Below are positions 52,122 through 63,555 of a DNA stretch of 64,000 nt, in pieces; position 1 is the first letter of the stretch; every line of letters starts with the position of its first letter. The translations under genes and the position numbers were made by a program. The notes under the pieces were generated by a model, which saw only the letters and a program-made list of their open reading frames with translations, searched no databases and was not told the origin of the DNA. The DNA is from Aradus depressus (taxonomy: Eukaryota; Arthropoda; Insecta; Hemiptera; Aradidae): NCBI GenBank assembly GCA_963662175.1, contig OY759220.1, positions 46,410,136-46,474,135 of the forward strand, in the 5' to 3' direction.

Positions 52122-53062
52122 TTTTTTTTTTTTTTTTTTTTTTTGTCTTTTATTTATAAAGATACAACTGTTGCTAGGGTGCAACAACCAGCATCTATGA
52201 TGGTACGTATAGATATGTTGGCATGAATGGGATGTGAGAGGAAGGCCACCCAGTGGTAGGTCCTCGGGACGAAAATTTATCTTAATTATTAGGACAAAAA
52301 TAAAAATTAAAAAAAAAAATTAAAATAAAAAGGAATTGAAAGACAATTTTGATCGATGGGTAAGAGAGATGATAAAAGTAAAGGAAAATAATGTAAAAAA
52401 AAATAATAATAACGAATATGATTCAAGGTGGAGTAAGTCGCTGTTCCATCTTCTCTTCAACCTTCGTGGGGGGTTTTGTGGTAAGTGTTGTGAAAATAAT
52501 GTACGTATTTCTGGGTTTGTATGTGTGTAAAGTTTTTTCTAAAATCGTATGTATGTAGTCTGTATTGTTTCGGGCACTGTGTTATCAGTCTGAGGATTTT
52601 TGACTTCAACGCCTAAATTCGATTGATGTTGGATGTTTTTGCTGAACCGTATATCTGTGATCCGTATGTCCATAATGGTCTCAATAAGTAAGTGTAACAG
52701 TTCCGTTTTTGTGTCATCTAATTTTGATCGTCTATTTAGAAGTCCGTAGAGTATTTTGAATCGACGGTTCAGCGTGTTTCGTGTGAGATGTATGTGAGGG
52801 TTCCATGTCAGTCTTCGATCTAATGTCAGTACTAGGTATCGTACAGTATTAGTTTGAGGGAGGGTCTAGATGTTTCTTGGGCATGTTTCTCGTGTAAATG
52901 TGTCGTGCTGTGATTTTTCTGTATTAAGTTTTATTTTCCATGTGTTGCACCAGTTTTCGATTTGTGTGAGATGGTGTTGTAGTGTAAATGAGGCGTGTAT
53001 GTGAAGTTCAGCAGCAGCTAAGATAGCGGCGTCATCGGCGTATGTAGTTGTAAAATGGTAAA
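52122..53062 (-). mobile_element. 5'-truncated Jockey-like LINE
   Basis: On minus, coding begins abruptly at TYADDAAIL (the RT active-site YADD) near 53055, followed by IENWCNTWKIKLNTEKS. After a stop and frame changes come VRYLVLTLDRRLTWNPHI, RPLWTYGSQIYGSAKTSNIN, SKILRLITQCPKQYR and NPPRRLKRRWNSDLL. This is the order of the palm-thumb and C-terminus of Jockey-clade ORF2 proteins. The 3' UTR (52145-52340) precedes a run of about 24 T on plus, i.e. the poly(A) tail. At least two frameshifts and two stops make it dead. Confidence 0.88.
52866..53062 (-). pseudogene. LINE reverse transcriptase fragment with YADD
   Basis: The uninterrupted part of the LINE reading frame ends at TAG 52866-52868, straight after TCPRNI. 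The same protein continues in another frame downstream. Confidence 0.8.
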
Positions 53063-53099
53063 TAAATAAGTACATTTTTTTTAAAATCATTATTATTTA

Positions 53100-53590
53100 A
53101 TTTTTTAGCCAAAACCATACAACAAAATTATCACAACCAACAGCTGTGCTAACAAATGTACGTAGAAAAGAAAACAAAAAGAATAAATACAAATAAAAGA
53201 GTTGTAGGAGTTGATTGAGAGAGGAAAATCAGCCTGCGGTGAGAGAAGCGGCGGCGTCACTTAACAGGCGAATTGTGTGCCCAACTCTCTTCTTCTTGGC
53301 AGATTGTGGGATAAATTTGGATTTGAAATTAATTTAATTAATTAATTAAAAAAGAGAAAATGCAATTTATCTTTCAGTCTTTTGATAAATGAATGAATAC
53401 TTTTCTTAATTTTTCCTTTAATCTATTTTCTTTATTAAATACATAACAACATTAAACATTGTCATTTACATAAATATATGTATACATGTTCTTTACACCT
53501 TTTGGAAAGGAACAACTTATGGAGCAACGCCGGGTCCAGCAGTTAGTCATAAATACAATTTCCACCAGAGTGGAATGTATCTGAGAAAAA
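53100..53590. other. No gene recognised
   Basis: AT-rich, with TTAATTAATTAATTAA at 53331-53347. Confidence 0.4.
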
Positions 53591-53597
53591 GAGGCAC

Positions 53598-53720
53598 TGT
53601 CTTAATTAGAGTAGATAAGAGGCGTGGTCAGAGTGGGGGCGTGGCCTCTGTAATTAAACCGACCAATCACAACATCAGCCCCTCCCTCTTTATCTCCCTC
53701 CTCACTGTATTCTTCCAACA
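53598..53720. promoter_or_regulatory. TAATTA/GATAAG/CACGCCC cluster (candidate cis-element)
   Basis: In 70 bp: TTAATTA (53602), GATAAG (53614), GGCGTGG (53621), GGGCGTGG (53637), TAATTA (53651), CCAATCA (53663). These are textbook cores for homeodomain, GATA, KLF/Sp and CCAAT factors. The same combination recurs at 55033-55104. Confidence 0.35.
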
Positions 53721-54436
53721 TTTATTTATTTTTTGTGGACTTTCATTAAACACCTAAAAAAAATTTAATAAAATTGTAGGGAATATCTTATATTCGTACG
53801 TTAAAATTAATTCTATGAATGATTTTGAGGAAAGGCGAAAGGAACTTTTGTTAATTCGCATTAAAAATAGATATTTTGGAAAATAAATTTATTATAACTG
53901 TTTGTACATTTGCAGGATTTATAAGTAATAAATATGATCAACTATGGATCGTTTAGTTCTGTTCTTTGTATCTGCCTCATAACATATGATCGTACGTATA
54001 CAGATAGACATACAGAAGTGTACTATGTCAGTTCAGAAGTACTGTGACTATTCATAATTTCGGTGAAAACTCCGTACGATTTGATCGAAATTCGGTCGTT
54101 TTTGTGCATTGCTTAAAGCCTTAACCCGAAAAAAAGTGATATCTTCACCTTTAGGTAAACCGAAGCAGAATATATTATTAGACAATATAGACAGCCAAAT
54201 GATGACTGAAATAAAAGGTATGATTTGTAGGCTGGAGTTTCGCCAAGCCTGCGATTCCCGATCCGACTTCCAAGTGTCACATGAATGTCAAATATTTCTT
54301 ATGATCACTGTTTGTATTTTACAAATGAAGTTTTGTTCTACTTATTCAGAGGCGTTCAAAGGGAACGGCATGTTGACGTAGAAAGTACGAAAACTCAATA
54401 TATTTTCGAACATACACATTTATTCATAGGTTTTTA
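53721..54436. other. No gene recognised
   Basis: The frame 54109-54381 (90 codons, begins at TTG) has mixed composition (words such as ICRLEFRQACDS) but no recognisable family. Confidence 0.3.
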
Positions 54437-54612
54437 GGGCTCCGGTAGCTCAGAGGTATCGCGCTAGCCTACTAAGCTCAAAATCGCGGGTTCGAAATCT
54501 AGCCGAGGCCCTTATAAGGACACCTACCCCAGGTGAATAAACCTAGGTAGGTAAAATATAGGACTCGTACAGTAGAGTCAGGCTCATGTAGTAGGGCTCT
54601 GGTAGTACAGTA
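54437..54612 (+). mobile_element. SINE-A-related copy, internally shortened
   Basis: GGGCTCCGGTAGCTCAGAGG (box A), CGCGGGTTCGAAATC (box B), CGAGGCCC, then directly GACACCTACCCCAGGTGAAT and CAGTAGAGTCAGGCTCATGT. The CTGGGAGG...GGATGGGACG middle is missing; a similar decayed middle (TTGGAGGGTACGTTAAATGC) appears at 54684-54790. Confidence 0.8.
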
Positions 54613-55032
54613 TAAACAGTAATAAACAGGTTTGTTTTTATTTGGAAATTAACATAACTATGATTAGAGGTTCACCATCCATTGGAGGGTACGTTAAATG
54701 CCATATCCGAGATTGTCAGGTACTTGTTAAAAACCCTTACCCTATTTAAACTTGGATAGGTAAAATTTTGCCTATGGACGGCAGAGCTGCTAGGAACGTG
54801 ATGAGCATGGTCCCTTGGTGTCCCATCCAGCACATCTGGTTTGTTTATTCAACAATAATTAAGCAAATAGGTCAAGTTGATTACCTACAGTTGGGGGGGT
54901 GGAGGGAGGGGGTGTAGATCGATGCCATCAGGTGAAGGGGGGGCTGGTGATTAGAGGAGGTGGCTCCTAATTAGGGAGTGTGCGCGGCTCCCGGCCTCAC
55001 CATTGGACCTTCAACCAGGGGTGGGGGCTGTT

Positions 55033-55110
55033 TTAATTACTCAGACCACGCCCCCTTTCTCCAAGCCCCGCCCTCCCTGTACCCACTTATCTACCCTAAT
55101 TAAGACCCCC
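55033..55110. promoter_or_regulatory. TAATTA/CACGCCC/TTATCT cluster (candidate cis-element)
   Basis: TTAATTA (55033), CCACGCCCCC (55046), CCCCGCCC (55076), TTATCTA (55087), CTAATTAAG (55096). Same motif set as 53602-53667, with GC boxes on the other strand. GC-richer flanks from about 54890 include CTCCTAATTAGGGAG, a palindromic homeodomain-type site. Confidence 0.35.
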
Positions 55111-55434
55111 CCCCCCGTCTCCCGGGGGAAGAGAGACCTTATTAAATTTGACTTTTTAATGGCTGCCATCCAAGTCTGGTAATTTATTTGAAATATCTTC
55201 CAAGGAAGTAAATTAGATTCATTATAACATGAGAGGGCCGCCGCTGTAATGAAGAGAGGCGTCCATCATCCCCCAGCCCACGTAAAATTTAAATTATCAA
55301 CTTTCTCCAAAGTGTAGCCTATATTTAGCTTCGATAGTCCAAATGTCTGTTTTAACAAGGTCATCTTATAGGAAGGAGGAGTCAAGGCCCCAAGGAGCGT
55401 CGACTTACATTAAACTACAGGAAAAAAAAAATTA

Positions 55435-56165
55435 TCGATAAATCACAGGCTATGTACTTCCCCAGTAGGAATTAATCAATTATGTTATGGCTCGCCCTTC
55501 AAAACCAATCCATGGTTTGAACACAACACACCAGTTAACTTTGTTGTCAATACATTCATTACAACAGTTATTAGAGCTTTTGTGTTAAGCTTCCCTCCTA
55601 ATCACCCCTTTATTTTGGCCGATTTGACTGAAAGTCAGTAGGCGTCACACAGTGTGAAATTTATGAGTTTTGATTTTCAAAATTCGAGCCCCCGCTCAAT
55701 TTTTGATCAATTTGGATGAAACTAGGTGCAAAATATTTGTGAAAGCTGGTTTTTTATCAGGTAACTGCGGGTTTCACAATCAAGGTATTATATGCCAATT
55801 GACAGCTGCCACAACCCCGCGAAAATTTTAATTTTTTTGTGTAAGTTTTTGTTAACAGATTTTTACAACTTAAATGAATGTTTTTTTGGGTCGCTGATTA
55901 CGAATTCAATATGTATTTGTCATTTTGGCCTAAAGTGGTCCAAATTCAATATATTGGCTATTTTTGCCACTGGCATATATTACCTTGATTGTGAAACCCG
56001 CAGTTATATGATAAAAAGCCAGCTTTTACAAATATTTTGCACCTAGTTTTATCCAAATTGATCAAAAATTGAGCGGGGGCTCGAATTTTGAAAATCAAAA
56101 CATAAATTTCACACTGTGCGATGTACTTTTGGGGTTCTGAATACACATATATTTCGTGACAATAT
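55435..56165 (-). mobile_element. D1 copy interrupted by a fold-back element
   Basis: Minus D1: CTTCCCCAGTAGGAATTAAT and ATTTTGGCCGATTTGACTGA on the left. After the insertion, GGGGTTCTGAATACACATAT and ATTTCGTGACAATATATTTA on the right. Both sides are adjacent in uninterrupted copies (GACGACACCTATC...), so the fold-back landed inside. Confidence 0.7.
55656..56117. mobile_element. Fold-back element with arms of about 145 bp
   Basis: CACAGTGTGAAATTTATG at the left is matched by CATAAATTTCACACTGTG at the right. The arms (about 55656-55800 and 55970-56117) are more than 90% inverted-identical, including GAGCCCCCGCTCAATTTTTG and AACTGCGGGTTTCACAATCA. The 170-bp centre is AT-rich and non-coding. 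This looks like a MITE with long TIRs. No hammerhead-like core was found in it. Confidence 0.85.
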
Positions 56166-56197
56166 ATTTATTCTGTAGGGAATTATCGTGTTCACAG

Positions 56198-56347
56198 TTT
56201 TTTTTTTTTTTTTTTTTCCAGCGCATATTAGCCGTGTCAATGTGTTATATATAGTTATTTACGACATTCGGACGGGATTCGAACCCGCAAACCATGGTGA
56301 GACCATGCGACCAAAGCCCTACGCTCTAGCCCACACGGCCCCTTGGC
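56198..56347 (-). mobile_element. SINE-B, minus strand
   Basis: Poly(T) 56199-56217 (A tail in reverse), then ACATTCGGACGGGATTCGAA (box B), ACCATGCGACCAAAGCCCTA, CGCTCTAGCCCACACGGCC (box A region). Same family as 32892. The 69-codon plus frame is a shadow. Confidence 0.8.
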
Positions 56348-56557
56348 TCCCAACGCTTAAGTTGAAACTACGGGAGATAATTAACATTTTCGTGTAGCTA
56401 AAGAGGGGAGGAGAAGGCGAGACGTAGCGAGGTGTCCAGATATTGCACCCAATCAATTTCATTTTGATTCAGCTTGTTGAGGCATATTTATTTATTTATT
56501 TAAAAGAACTCGTGTCATATGCTGATGTACTCGTACTTGCCCGAAGAGGAGTCGAGG

Positions 56558-56773
56558 CTAGTCGTGGAGCAGGTCCCTCTGCCATGTCCGCTTGCGGCGT
56601 CCTGGTGGATTTGTGAGGAAAGTGTTTGTGAATGATTGTTGAATAAGTGGATTGGGGTGATGATGGGATGATGTCGCCCTGATAACAGAGGATACAAATG
56701 GGATATTGAGGCCATTATGCATTGTGAGATTGGAAACGTAAAATGGAGAAGTATGGTGGATTGTAGAGACCAT
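56558..56773 (-). pseudogene. Jockey-like LINE ORF2 C-terminus, open to its stop
   Basis: Minus frame of 71 codons with FYVSNLTMHNGLNIPFVSSV, HHHPNPLIQQSF and NPPGRRKRTWQRDLL, ending at TAG. It is the same C-terminal pattern as the LINE at 52122 (NPPRRLKRRW) and at 61655. Upstream RT sequence is missing, so it is a truncated retrocopy. A second, overlapping minus frame is a shadow. Confidence 0.75.
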
Positions 56774-56799
56774 TTCATTTATTTTCGTGCAGTATTTCG

Positions 56800-57279
56800 A
56801 ATCCTAAAACCGAAATTTTTCTTTCTTAACTCTTCACCTCCACAACTATAAGCAATACGTAGGTATCTTTGTTGTGCAAGAAGTAGACAACTCTACGAAA
56901 ATATGTTAAGAACTTATGTAAAAATGTCAGTAGTTCAATTTGGGTCATTCTACAACGGCTGAAAAAAAAAAAAAAAAAAAAAAATTGCGTTTTTCTCAAA
57001 ACTAATAATTTCGAATGTCTAGTTGTAGTATTAAGGTGACGTTATATTATAACCCCTTTATATCGAGAGAAACGTTTTTCCCGTCATGTGTTGATATTTT
57101 CCTCAATATCAAAAAAGTTATTGACATTTTTCGACTTTTGGAACTTGTTTCTACAATTTTAGAGATAAATCTAATTCAGTTAACATGTAAAATATCACGC
57201 AAATCGGTCCGGTGAAATTAAGTTTAAACAACACCTCAAAGATAAAGACAAAAACGCAATCAAGCACAACACAAAATCG
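56800..57279. other. No gene recognised
   Basis: Contains a run of about 23 A at 56961-56983. The frame at 57015 begins without ATG and matches nothing. Confidence 0.35.
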
Positions 57280-57425
57280 TGAATCACCGGCATTCTACTT
57301 CCCCAGTGCGAATTACTCAACCAAATTTTCGCTTTCAATTCTAGAGTTGAACCCCCTTCCCTCTGATCTCCCCCTCTTTCTTTGGACCGATTTGGCTGAT
57401 AATCCTTAGTTGTCAGTAGAGTAAT
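57280..57425 (-). mobile_element. D1 tail fragment, minus strand
   Basis: GTGAATCACCGGCATTCTAC, TTCCCCAGTGCGAATTACTC, AGTTGAACCCCCTTCCCTCT, GACCGATTTGGCTGATAATC. Confidence 0.6.
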
Positions 57426-59375
57426 CTGCAAAAACATGATTAGTATAAGAGAATCCTGTTATTGAAAATAGTATCCTGTCATAGTCGTATATAATCGGTA
57501 TTTGGACAAACACTCCCGTGATTCGCTAATAGCTTTGTTTTCAAAATATCAATTTGGAGAAGTCTTTCCAAGAATGGTGTAGGGTATGTTCTGATGCTAG
57601 TTTTATCATGTTTTCCTTTCTATATAAACAAACACTTGGAGTCTCCTAGAAAAATAATAAAAAATTAAAACAAAATCAATATAAAATTAATAATTAATGG
57701 GACAGGTTTGGTTTCACAAATTAGCATATCGGCCAAAAAGAAGGGTTCAGCTGGGTCATCTGCAATTGAGAACAGCCAGTTTAGGTAGACCCTTTTTTTT
57801 TTTTTTTCGGAGGGGGGCGCTGTTTAATCTTTCTGTTTTTCCTTGGAACAGAAAAAAAAACAAGAAAACAAAAGAGCCCAAGGAAGGAAGCTAATGGATA
57901 TCCTTCCTAAATTTAAATGAGCTCGAAGGACCTTTTATTTCAGAAGAGATGTTGAAAAAACAGAACCACTGGGCTACTTGAGCATTGTGTGGCTTCAGGA
58001 GACGCCTTGCCGGTAATAACTAAGAAAGCGGGGTTGCCTACTGTTGAAATTTTGTATCCTTTTCATATACTGACTACTGAAGAACTACGGGGATGGGTCA
58101 AGCTGCTTCACCTACCTAGAAACCCTGGGAGCAGTACGTGGAAGTCAACGGTAGAGCCTCAGGAGAGTGTTGTGCGGAAGGACAACTTGGGACCTATTCG
58201 GATTTTTAATAATCACAAAATGTCCTTCCTCGAAACGTTAATTCTTCTGTCGTACTCTGCATGGATGACACAATATGTATCTACAGAAGTATTCTCAGGC
58301 AGTGCCGAGGCGTGGTCTGAGAGTAATGGCAAGCTGAATTAGCCCCCCCCTCCCCCTTTCATTCAGTGATTCTGAAATCTACCTAAGACCTATTCCCGAA
58401 TAGGTAGATTCAAAATACCAAATGTGGTTGTTATATTGTAGTTTCCCCGAAATGATGGGACAAACAGCCACGATGACTGAAAACCGCTTGCATGGACTTT
58501 GTTTGTCCTGAAACGAATGAAATACTTTTCAAGAATAGCAGATTTACCAGTAGTTGCCCAGAATGCTGCTTTGGGTTCATTAAGGTAGTATAATAGTAGC
58601 CGCCAGTTACACTAAACACTTGACCACCGACAAGTTGATCCCTCTGAGGTTTGAAGTCAGTAATAATATTGTGTCGTATTTCATTCATCTCAAGTCAGTG
58701 TTGGGTGATGTCACGTACCCTATGTTTGAGCAGAACGTCAAGTCAGTCGGAAGTCCATTATTCGGCAAGGCGGGCCCAGTTTTCTTGAAACTACAATTTA
58801 ATTTTTTTATTAATCGAAAAAAAAAAAATGTAGCAATTGGTAGTGGTGGTGTTTGTTGTAAGGTAAATAAGAGGGTTGAAGACGTGTGGAGAGGACAAAT
58901 GTCATTTAATGACAGGACAAGTGACATGCGATATGACATGCAATACAGGACAGTCAGGATAAGTAGTGGGTGCCACCCAGTCAGCCGCGAGGGGCATATG
59001 GGGCGCAAGAGGAGCGAAGTGACACCAAGCACCGAACAACAGGAGGGAATACACAAAAACACAACAACACGGTCTGCAGGACAATCCCCGTCCTTCTGTT
59101 GTACAATTCTGGAAGAAATCTTCAACTGTGTAACATATAATAAACAAAAAGAGACAAATATAAAAGACAATTTCTGAAATGGGGTGTTTTTTTGTAAAAA
59201 AGTGATTGGTATAAGGGAGTCCAGTTATGGCCACATATAGTTTATTTTTTCTTATTAGTTAATCCTTAGATATTTAAGAATTTGTTTCTATGCGTTGTAA
59301 TTTAAATATTTCCGGCGTCATTTCGAATCTAAGGACACAGAAAATATTGGAAATTTAATAAAGAACATTTTTGGC
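57426..59375. other. No gene recognised; two weak ORFs
   Basis: 57989-58342 (117 codons, begins GTG) and 58620-59177 (185 codons, begins TTG) are the longest plus frames outside repeats. The first has fairly protein-like composition (TTEELRGWVKLLHLPRNPGS); the second contains a poly-Lys run from an A tract. Neither has an ATG at its start or a family I recognise. Short D2-related words occur at 57440 and 59200-59320. Confidence 0.3.
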
Positions 59376-59474
59376 GAAGACTATTTCTTCGATTGTACTA
59401 ACCGTTTCGAAGACTATTTCTTCGATTGTACTAATCGTTTTGAAGACTATTTCTTCGATTGTACTAACCGTTTT
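59376..59474 (+). repeat. 33-bp tandem repeat, 3 copies
   Basis: GAAGACTATTTCTTCGATTG, TACTAA(C/T)CGTTT(C/T) begins at 59376, 59409 and 59442. Confidence 0.93.
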
Positions 59475-59479
59475 CACTT

Positions 59480-59830
59480 ATATCAAGCAAACCTCTAAAA
59501 AAATATGGTTTCGAGAATTTTAAGAATGGTTTTCTGCATGAATCTCCTAACCTGGGTGGCCTTTGAAAAAACGTATTGTTCATTATATATGCTCCTTAAT
59601 ATTCTCTACAATTTATTTGAAGAGATAGTTGATTAGGTCATCGTTATAAGACTTATGGTATCCTGTAAAATGTACTTAGGCCCCGAAGTTAGGTAGTCTT
59701 AATTTTCGTCCGGTTTCGGCCAAAATCTAATCAGATCTAAGTTAGTACACGTCACATCTTCATTTCAAATCTCAGATTCAGTGCTACAATCGTTGCTGAG
59801 TTTTAGCGCTAACTAAGTAAATTTTTCTCG
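59480..59830 (+). mobile_element. Dispersed repeat D2 copy
   Basis: TTCTCTACAATTTATTTGAA, GATTAGGTCATCGTTATAAG, GGTATCCTGTAAAATGTACT, GGCCAAAATCTAATCAGATC, TTTCAAATCTCAGATTC; lacks the CA microsatellite. Confidence 0.55.
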
Positions 59831-60234
59831 CTAATGGACCGCTGAACTGATTTTAAACATGCTTGGGGTAGAAGTTGTAGACTATTCGGTCTCTTATAAT
59901 ATGCTGGGCAACAGTAGGTACCTCAGCTAGTATGTGTAGACAACAGTAGGTACCTCAGCTACGTGTCATTACTGGGGACGACGTAGGTTCATGGGTACGA
60001 CATAGAAACAAAGGTCCAATCTTCACAATGGAATACAAGATTCTCTCCAACACCCAAAAAAGCTCGTCAAGTCAAATCAAATGTCAAGGTCATGCTCAGT
60101 GTTTTATTCGACTGGAAGGGTGTTGTCTACTACGAATTTCTTCCACGAAATTAAAGATCCGAAATTAAAGACGAATTGAAATTTCATAATATTTTTTGTA
60201 AGGAACAAACTTTCGCATAAACCATTTGAATGCC

Positions 60235-60400
60235 TAAAAAAATTAATTCCGAGTTAGTATTTTAAGACGATTTTCGGTGCATGTATCTCATATAAAATGA
60301 GAAAAAATCATCTCGAAATGGTTTAGGGGACCTCGAAACGTGCAATTCCATTGAAAACTCGATGTCGATTCCAATACTTCCTTTATACTAAGGTATAAGT
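60235..60400 (+). mobile_element. Dispersed repeat D2, 5' and 3' ends joined
   Basis: GACGATTTTCGGTGCATGTA, TCTCATATAAAATGAG, then directly GGGGACCTCGAAACGTGCAA, TTCCATTGAAAACTCGATGT, AATACTTCCTTTATACTAAG. The central 400 bp seen in other copies is deleted. Confidence 0.5.
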
Positions 60401-61035
60401 ATGAAAATTTGGTTACTTCTTGACTTAGGCATTTTTTAAGTAAAACTCTATAATTTTTAATTTAGATCTGGCTTACATGACAAAGATGTCAGATTGGATT
60501 AATTAAAAAATATGTAAGTATTTGAATAAGTCATCAAGTAACAAACTGAAGACACAGGGTGCCAATGACAATGAGAAGGGTTCTAATTGATGCAGATAGC
60601 ACCGGTTTAGAACATCTCAGAGTCTAATTGATGCAGATGGACCCCGGCTTAGAACCAAGCCAGGATTTAATTGAAATTGATGGTGTAACACCAACTGCAG
60701 TCTATCCTTCGTTAACATCCTTGATCAATCTTTTATTTATTTTTTTTTTCGAGGGGGTCTAATGGAGGACTTGCATTACAGTAATTTGTTTGAATTATAT
60801 CAAAACTTCAGTCTTTAAAAAAACTTTGTTCCTTATAAAAGCCCTACTTTTTAAGACGGCAGACTCCTTCCGCCCATTATTAAACAAATGGGTGTTTCTT
60901 CTTACAATTTTTTTTTTTCTTTTTCTTATTTTAATGAGTTAAAACACATTAAACACTTTGTTAAGAAATGAAAAATTACTTCAATTACGGCTATTCTTAA
61001 AATATGGGATGCATTAGTAAGTTAAAGCAGGTTAA

Positions 61036-61165
61036 TGTGAAGATGGCTGATGTGAAAAGTGATTATTTCAATGGTTGCAATATAAAATGTAGTCTCACCT
61101 CTCACAGATTTTAATATTATGTGTACGGCTTTCGGGGTTCCTTCATCATCAGCCCCTCTACAAAA
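61036..61165 (-). mobile_element. Half-copy of the 35381 fold-back family
   Basis: GTGAAGATGGCTGATGTGAA, AAGTGATTATT, TAAAATGTAGTCTCACCTCT, CACAGATTTT parallel 35342-35420. On minus, CTGATGA (61152 to 61146), a weak stem and GAAA (61133 to 61130) follow. No second arm is present, so the fold-back form is not obligatory. Confidence 0.6.
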
Positions 61166-61325
61166 ACATATCATTTAATTAAAAAGGTATACAATTCTAA
61201 TGGCTAAAATAAAGAATATAGAAGAGAATATTAAGAATATTGGCTACATGTAAGAGTATGCGCTAAAATGCAGTACCTACCTAAAAAATAGGTAAATTCA
61301 ATAACTAAAATGAAGAAATGTAGTA

Positions 61326-61580
61326 GGAGCCAGTAGCTCAGAGATAGCGTGCTAACCTACTGAGCTCAGGATCTCAAGGTTTTAAATTTTTTTATCTGGG
61401 AGGTAAGAAAACCTTGAGCACACCATCCTTCGAATGGGACGTCAGCGACATTTCCCGAGCCGGTACGATGTCAAGTACTCGTTAAAGACCATTAAAGGTG
61501 ATTAGACCTAGTCAGGCAAATTGTAGGACTCCCGCAGTAGAGTCGGGCTCATGTCCACCTGAGTGACGATAGGTAGGCTA
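61326..61580 (+). mobile_element. SINE-A, diverged near full-length copy
   Basis: GAGCCAGTAGCTCAGAGATA (box A), decayed box B (CTCAAGGTTTTAAATT), TTTTATCTGGGAGGTAAGAA, CATCCTTCGAATGGGACGTC, GTAGAGTCGGGCTCATGTCC. It ends after GAGTGACGATAGG without the CCTAA tail. Confidence 0.85.
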
Positions 61581-61654
61581 GCGTGGCAGCACGGAGTGCG
61601 TATAGGCAGATAAGTTTATCCCCTCTATAGAATTGATAAACTATATTTTAATAA

Positions 61655-61855
61655 AATCCACTCTCTGTTATCAGGACACAGTATCAACATTTTCATGACA
61701 AACTCCATCATTACGCCAATCCACTTATACAAGAATTATCCACAAACACCCTCCCCACAAATCCACCACGACGCCTCAAGCGGATATGGCAGAGGGACCT
61801 GCTCCAGGACCAGCCTGGACTCCTCTTCGGTCACATACCTCAGCAGTACAGCCTA
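61655..61855 (+). pseudogene. Jockey-like LINE ORF2 C-terminus
   Basis: Plus reading gives SVIRTQYQHFHDKLHHYANP, LIQELSTNTLPTNPPRRLKR and IWQRDLLQDQ, homologous to 56558 (HHHPNPLIQQSF, RTWQRDLL). Similarity ends near GLLFGHIPQQ. The annotated-looking 114-codon frame from 61695 is in a different frame and is a shadow. Confidence 0.72.
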
Positions 61856-61899
61856 TGGAATTATTCGAAAATCAATTCTTATTCATATACATGAGTATC

Positions 61900-62110
61900 A
61901 TTATTCTAAATTTCGTTTTGATATATTCGTTACATCGACAGTTTTTGAGTTAAACTCCTTTCCTCTGATTTTTCCGTCCCTTTTAAATTTAGTTAAAAAT
62001 AGGTGTCGACTTTATTGGGCCCTGAAGCCACATGTATAAAATTTCGTGTTGAAGTATCATAACAATAACTGTCTTTGTGGGTGGAGGGGGGACGTACATA
62101 GCTGATGATT
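61900..62110 (+). mobile_element. D1-related fragment
   Basis: AAATTTCGTTTTGATATATT, ACAGTTTTTGAGTTAAACTC, AAAATAGGTGTCGAC, then ATAACAATAACTGTC and GACGTACATAGCTGATGATT, mixing blocks from both orientations. Confidence 0.35.
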
Positions 62111-62821
62111 CATTGATATTATAATTATAGGCTCCATTGTTCCAGACAGAACTATGAAATGTCTAAAGACCTAGATTAGAGCGTCACGCGCTAAACGAGG
62201 CCTACTTATCATATGTAAATTATGTTAAATTTATTTGGTATTTTCGTATTTATCAAACTAAAGGAATAAAAAAAAAAAAAAAAATGAATACTACTGGACG
62301 TGTGTTTTACATAAAAGGGACCATGTTTTCTATATTTATTACAGAGCTCTCTGGTGGCGACCCTACCAAAAGCCGCCTAACAAAGACAAAAAAACAAATA
62401 AAAATTGTAATTTAAACCTTTTTTGGTGCCACAATGGAATGGAACGTTCGGATTTATCAAAAGTCCATTCTTAGCCGATCAAAAAACAACTAAGAAATCT
62501 ACATTTCAGAGTAGCTCGTAGAAAAATAAAGGAAGTAAAAATTAAAAAATTAATATAAATAAGAAGTCAGAATAGCTGTGTTGGAGATGGGGTTGGGTTG
62601 GGCACAGCATCCAGCATCCAGCATCCAGCAGCCAGGAGCCTCCCTCAGTCCTGATACCATCTCTTGCATATCTCATCTGTTTTGCTTCTGTCAAATATAT
62701 TTTAGTTTAATTTATATTATGGTTTTTTTAAGATTTTTTTTTTTATTTTAGGATGAAAATCTTAATAAAGTATAACGTCTAAAGGTTTTTTGTGCTTTAT
62801 TTTTACAGCCAATCCACGGAT
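62111..62821. other. No gene recognised; short CATCCAG repeat
   Basis: GCATCCAGCATCCAGCATCC at 62607-62630 is a small tandem repeat. A-rich run at 62267-62284. Confidence 0.4.
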
Positions 62822-62979
62822 TTATGCTTTATGTTGGATGTAGTTATGTAATCGGTCAAAAATTCGATGTTGAATTATCATCGGAATTTCATGTTTTTCG
62901 ATCCCCTGATTCAATAATCTAAAAAATCCTATCTGTTTACATGACAACCAGATATAATGTATCTACATGAACCATTATA

Positions 62980-63325
62980 GAGGGCGCCGGTAGCTCAGTG
63001 GTATGCGTGCTTGTCTTCTGAGCTCAAGGTCGTGGGTTCGTAACCCGACCGAGGCCCTTAGTTTATTTTATCTGGGAGGTAAAATAAACTTAAGCACGCC
63101 GTCCTTCGGATGGGACGTTAAGCGATGGTCCCGAGCCTGTACGATGTCAGGTACTCGTTAAAGACCCCTACCCTAGGTGAATAAAAATTTAGGGTAGGCA
63201 AAATTTAGGACTCCCACAGTAAAGTCGGGCTCATGTCCACCAGAGTGACGAAAGAGCGCTCTGGTAGTAGGCGATATGACCTCATAGTTAAAGCCCGGGC
63301 ATGAGTCATAAAACCTAACCTAACC
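62980..63325 (+). mobile_element. SINE-A, full-length, recently inserted into D1
   Basis: Differs from 12149-12495 at about six positions by eye (for example CTTGTCTTC against CTTGACTTC, CCTCATAG against CCTCGTTG). The target duplication is TGAACCATTATA on the left against TGAACTATTATA on the right. It has a tRNA-like head with boxes A and B and an AACCTAACCTAACCT tail, oriented as the host D1. Confidence 0.92.
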
Positions 63326-63555
63326 TGAACTATTATACATAAATTCCAAACCCCGTAACGACGACCTCATTAATTTTCAGAAAAATTGGCAGAAACTGAG
63401 TGGGAGAATGAGAGGAAGGGGGGCTCAACTCAAAAACTGTAATAACTGCTGGTGTAAAATGTATCGATACGAAATGTAGTTTAAGGTTTCAGAAGTCCCT
63501 AAATAAGTTAATTATTGATTTTCAGCCAAAAAAATAGATTGTATTAAAGAGGGGA

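Noticed and set aside
58620..59234. Overlapping 185-, 161- and 110-codon frames as genes
   Set aside because: Both strands are open over the same AT-poor stretch; none starts convincingly or resembles a known protein.
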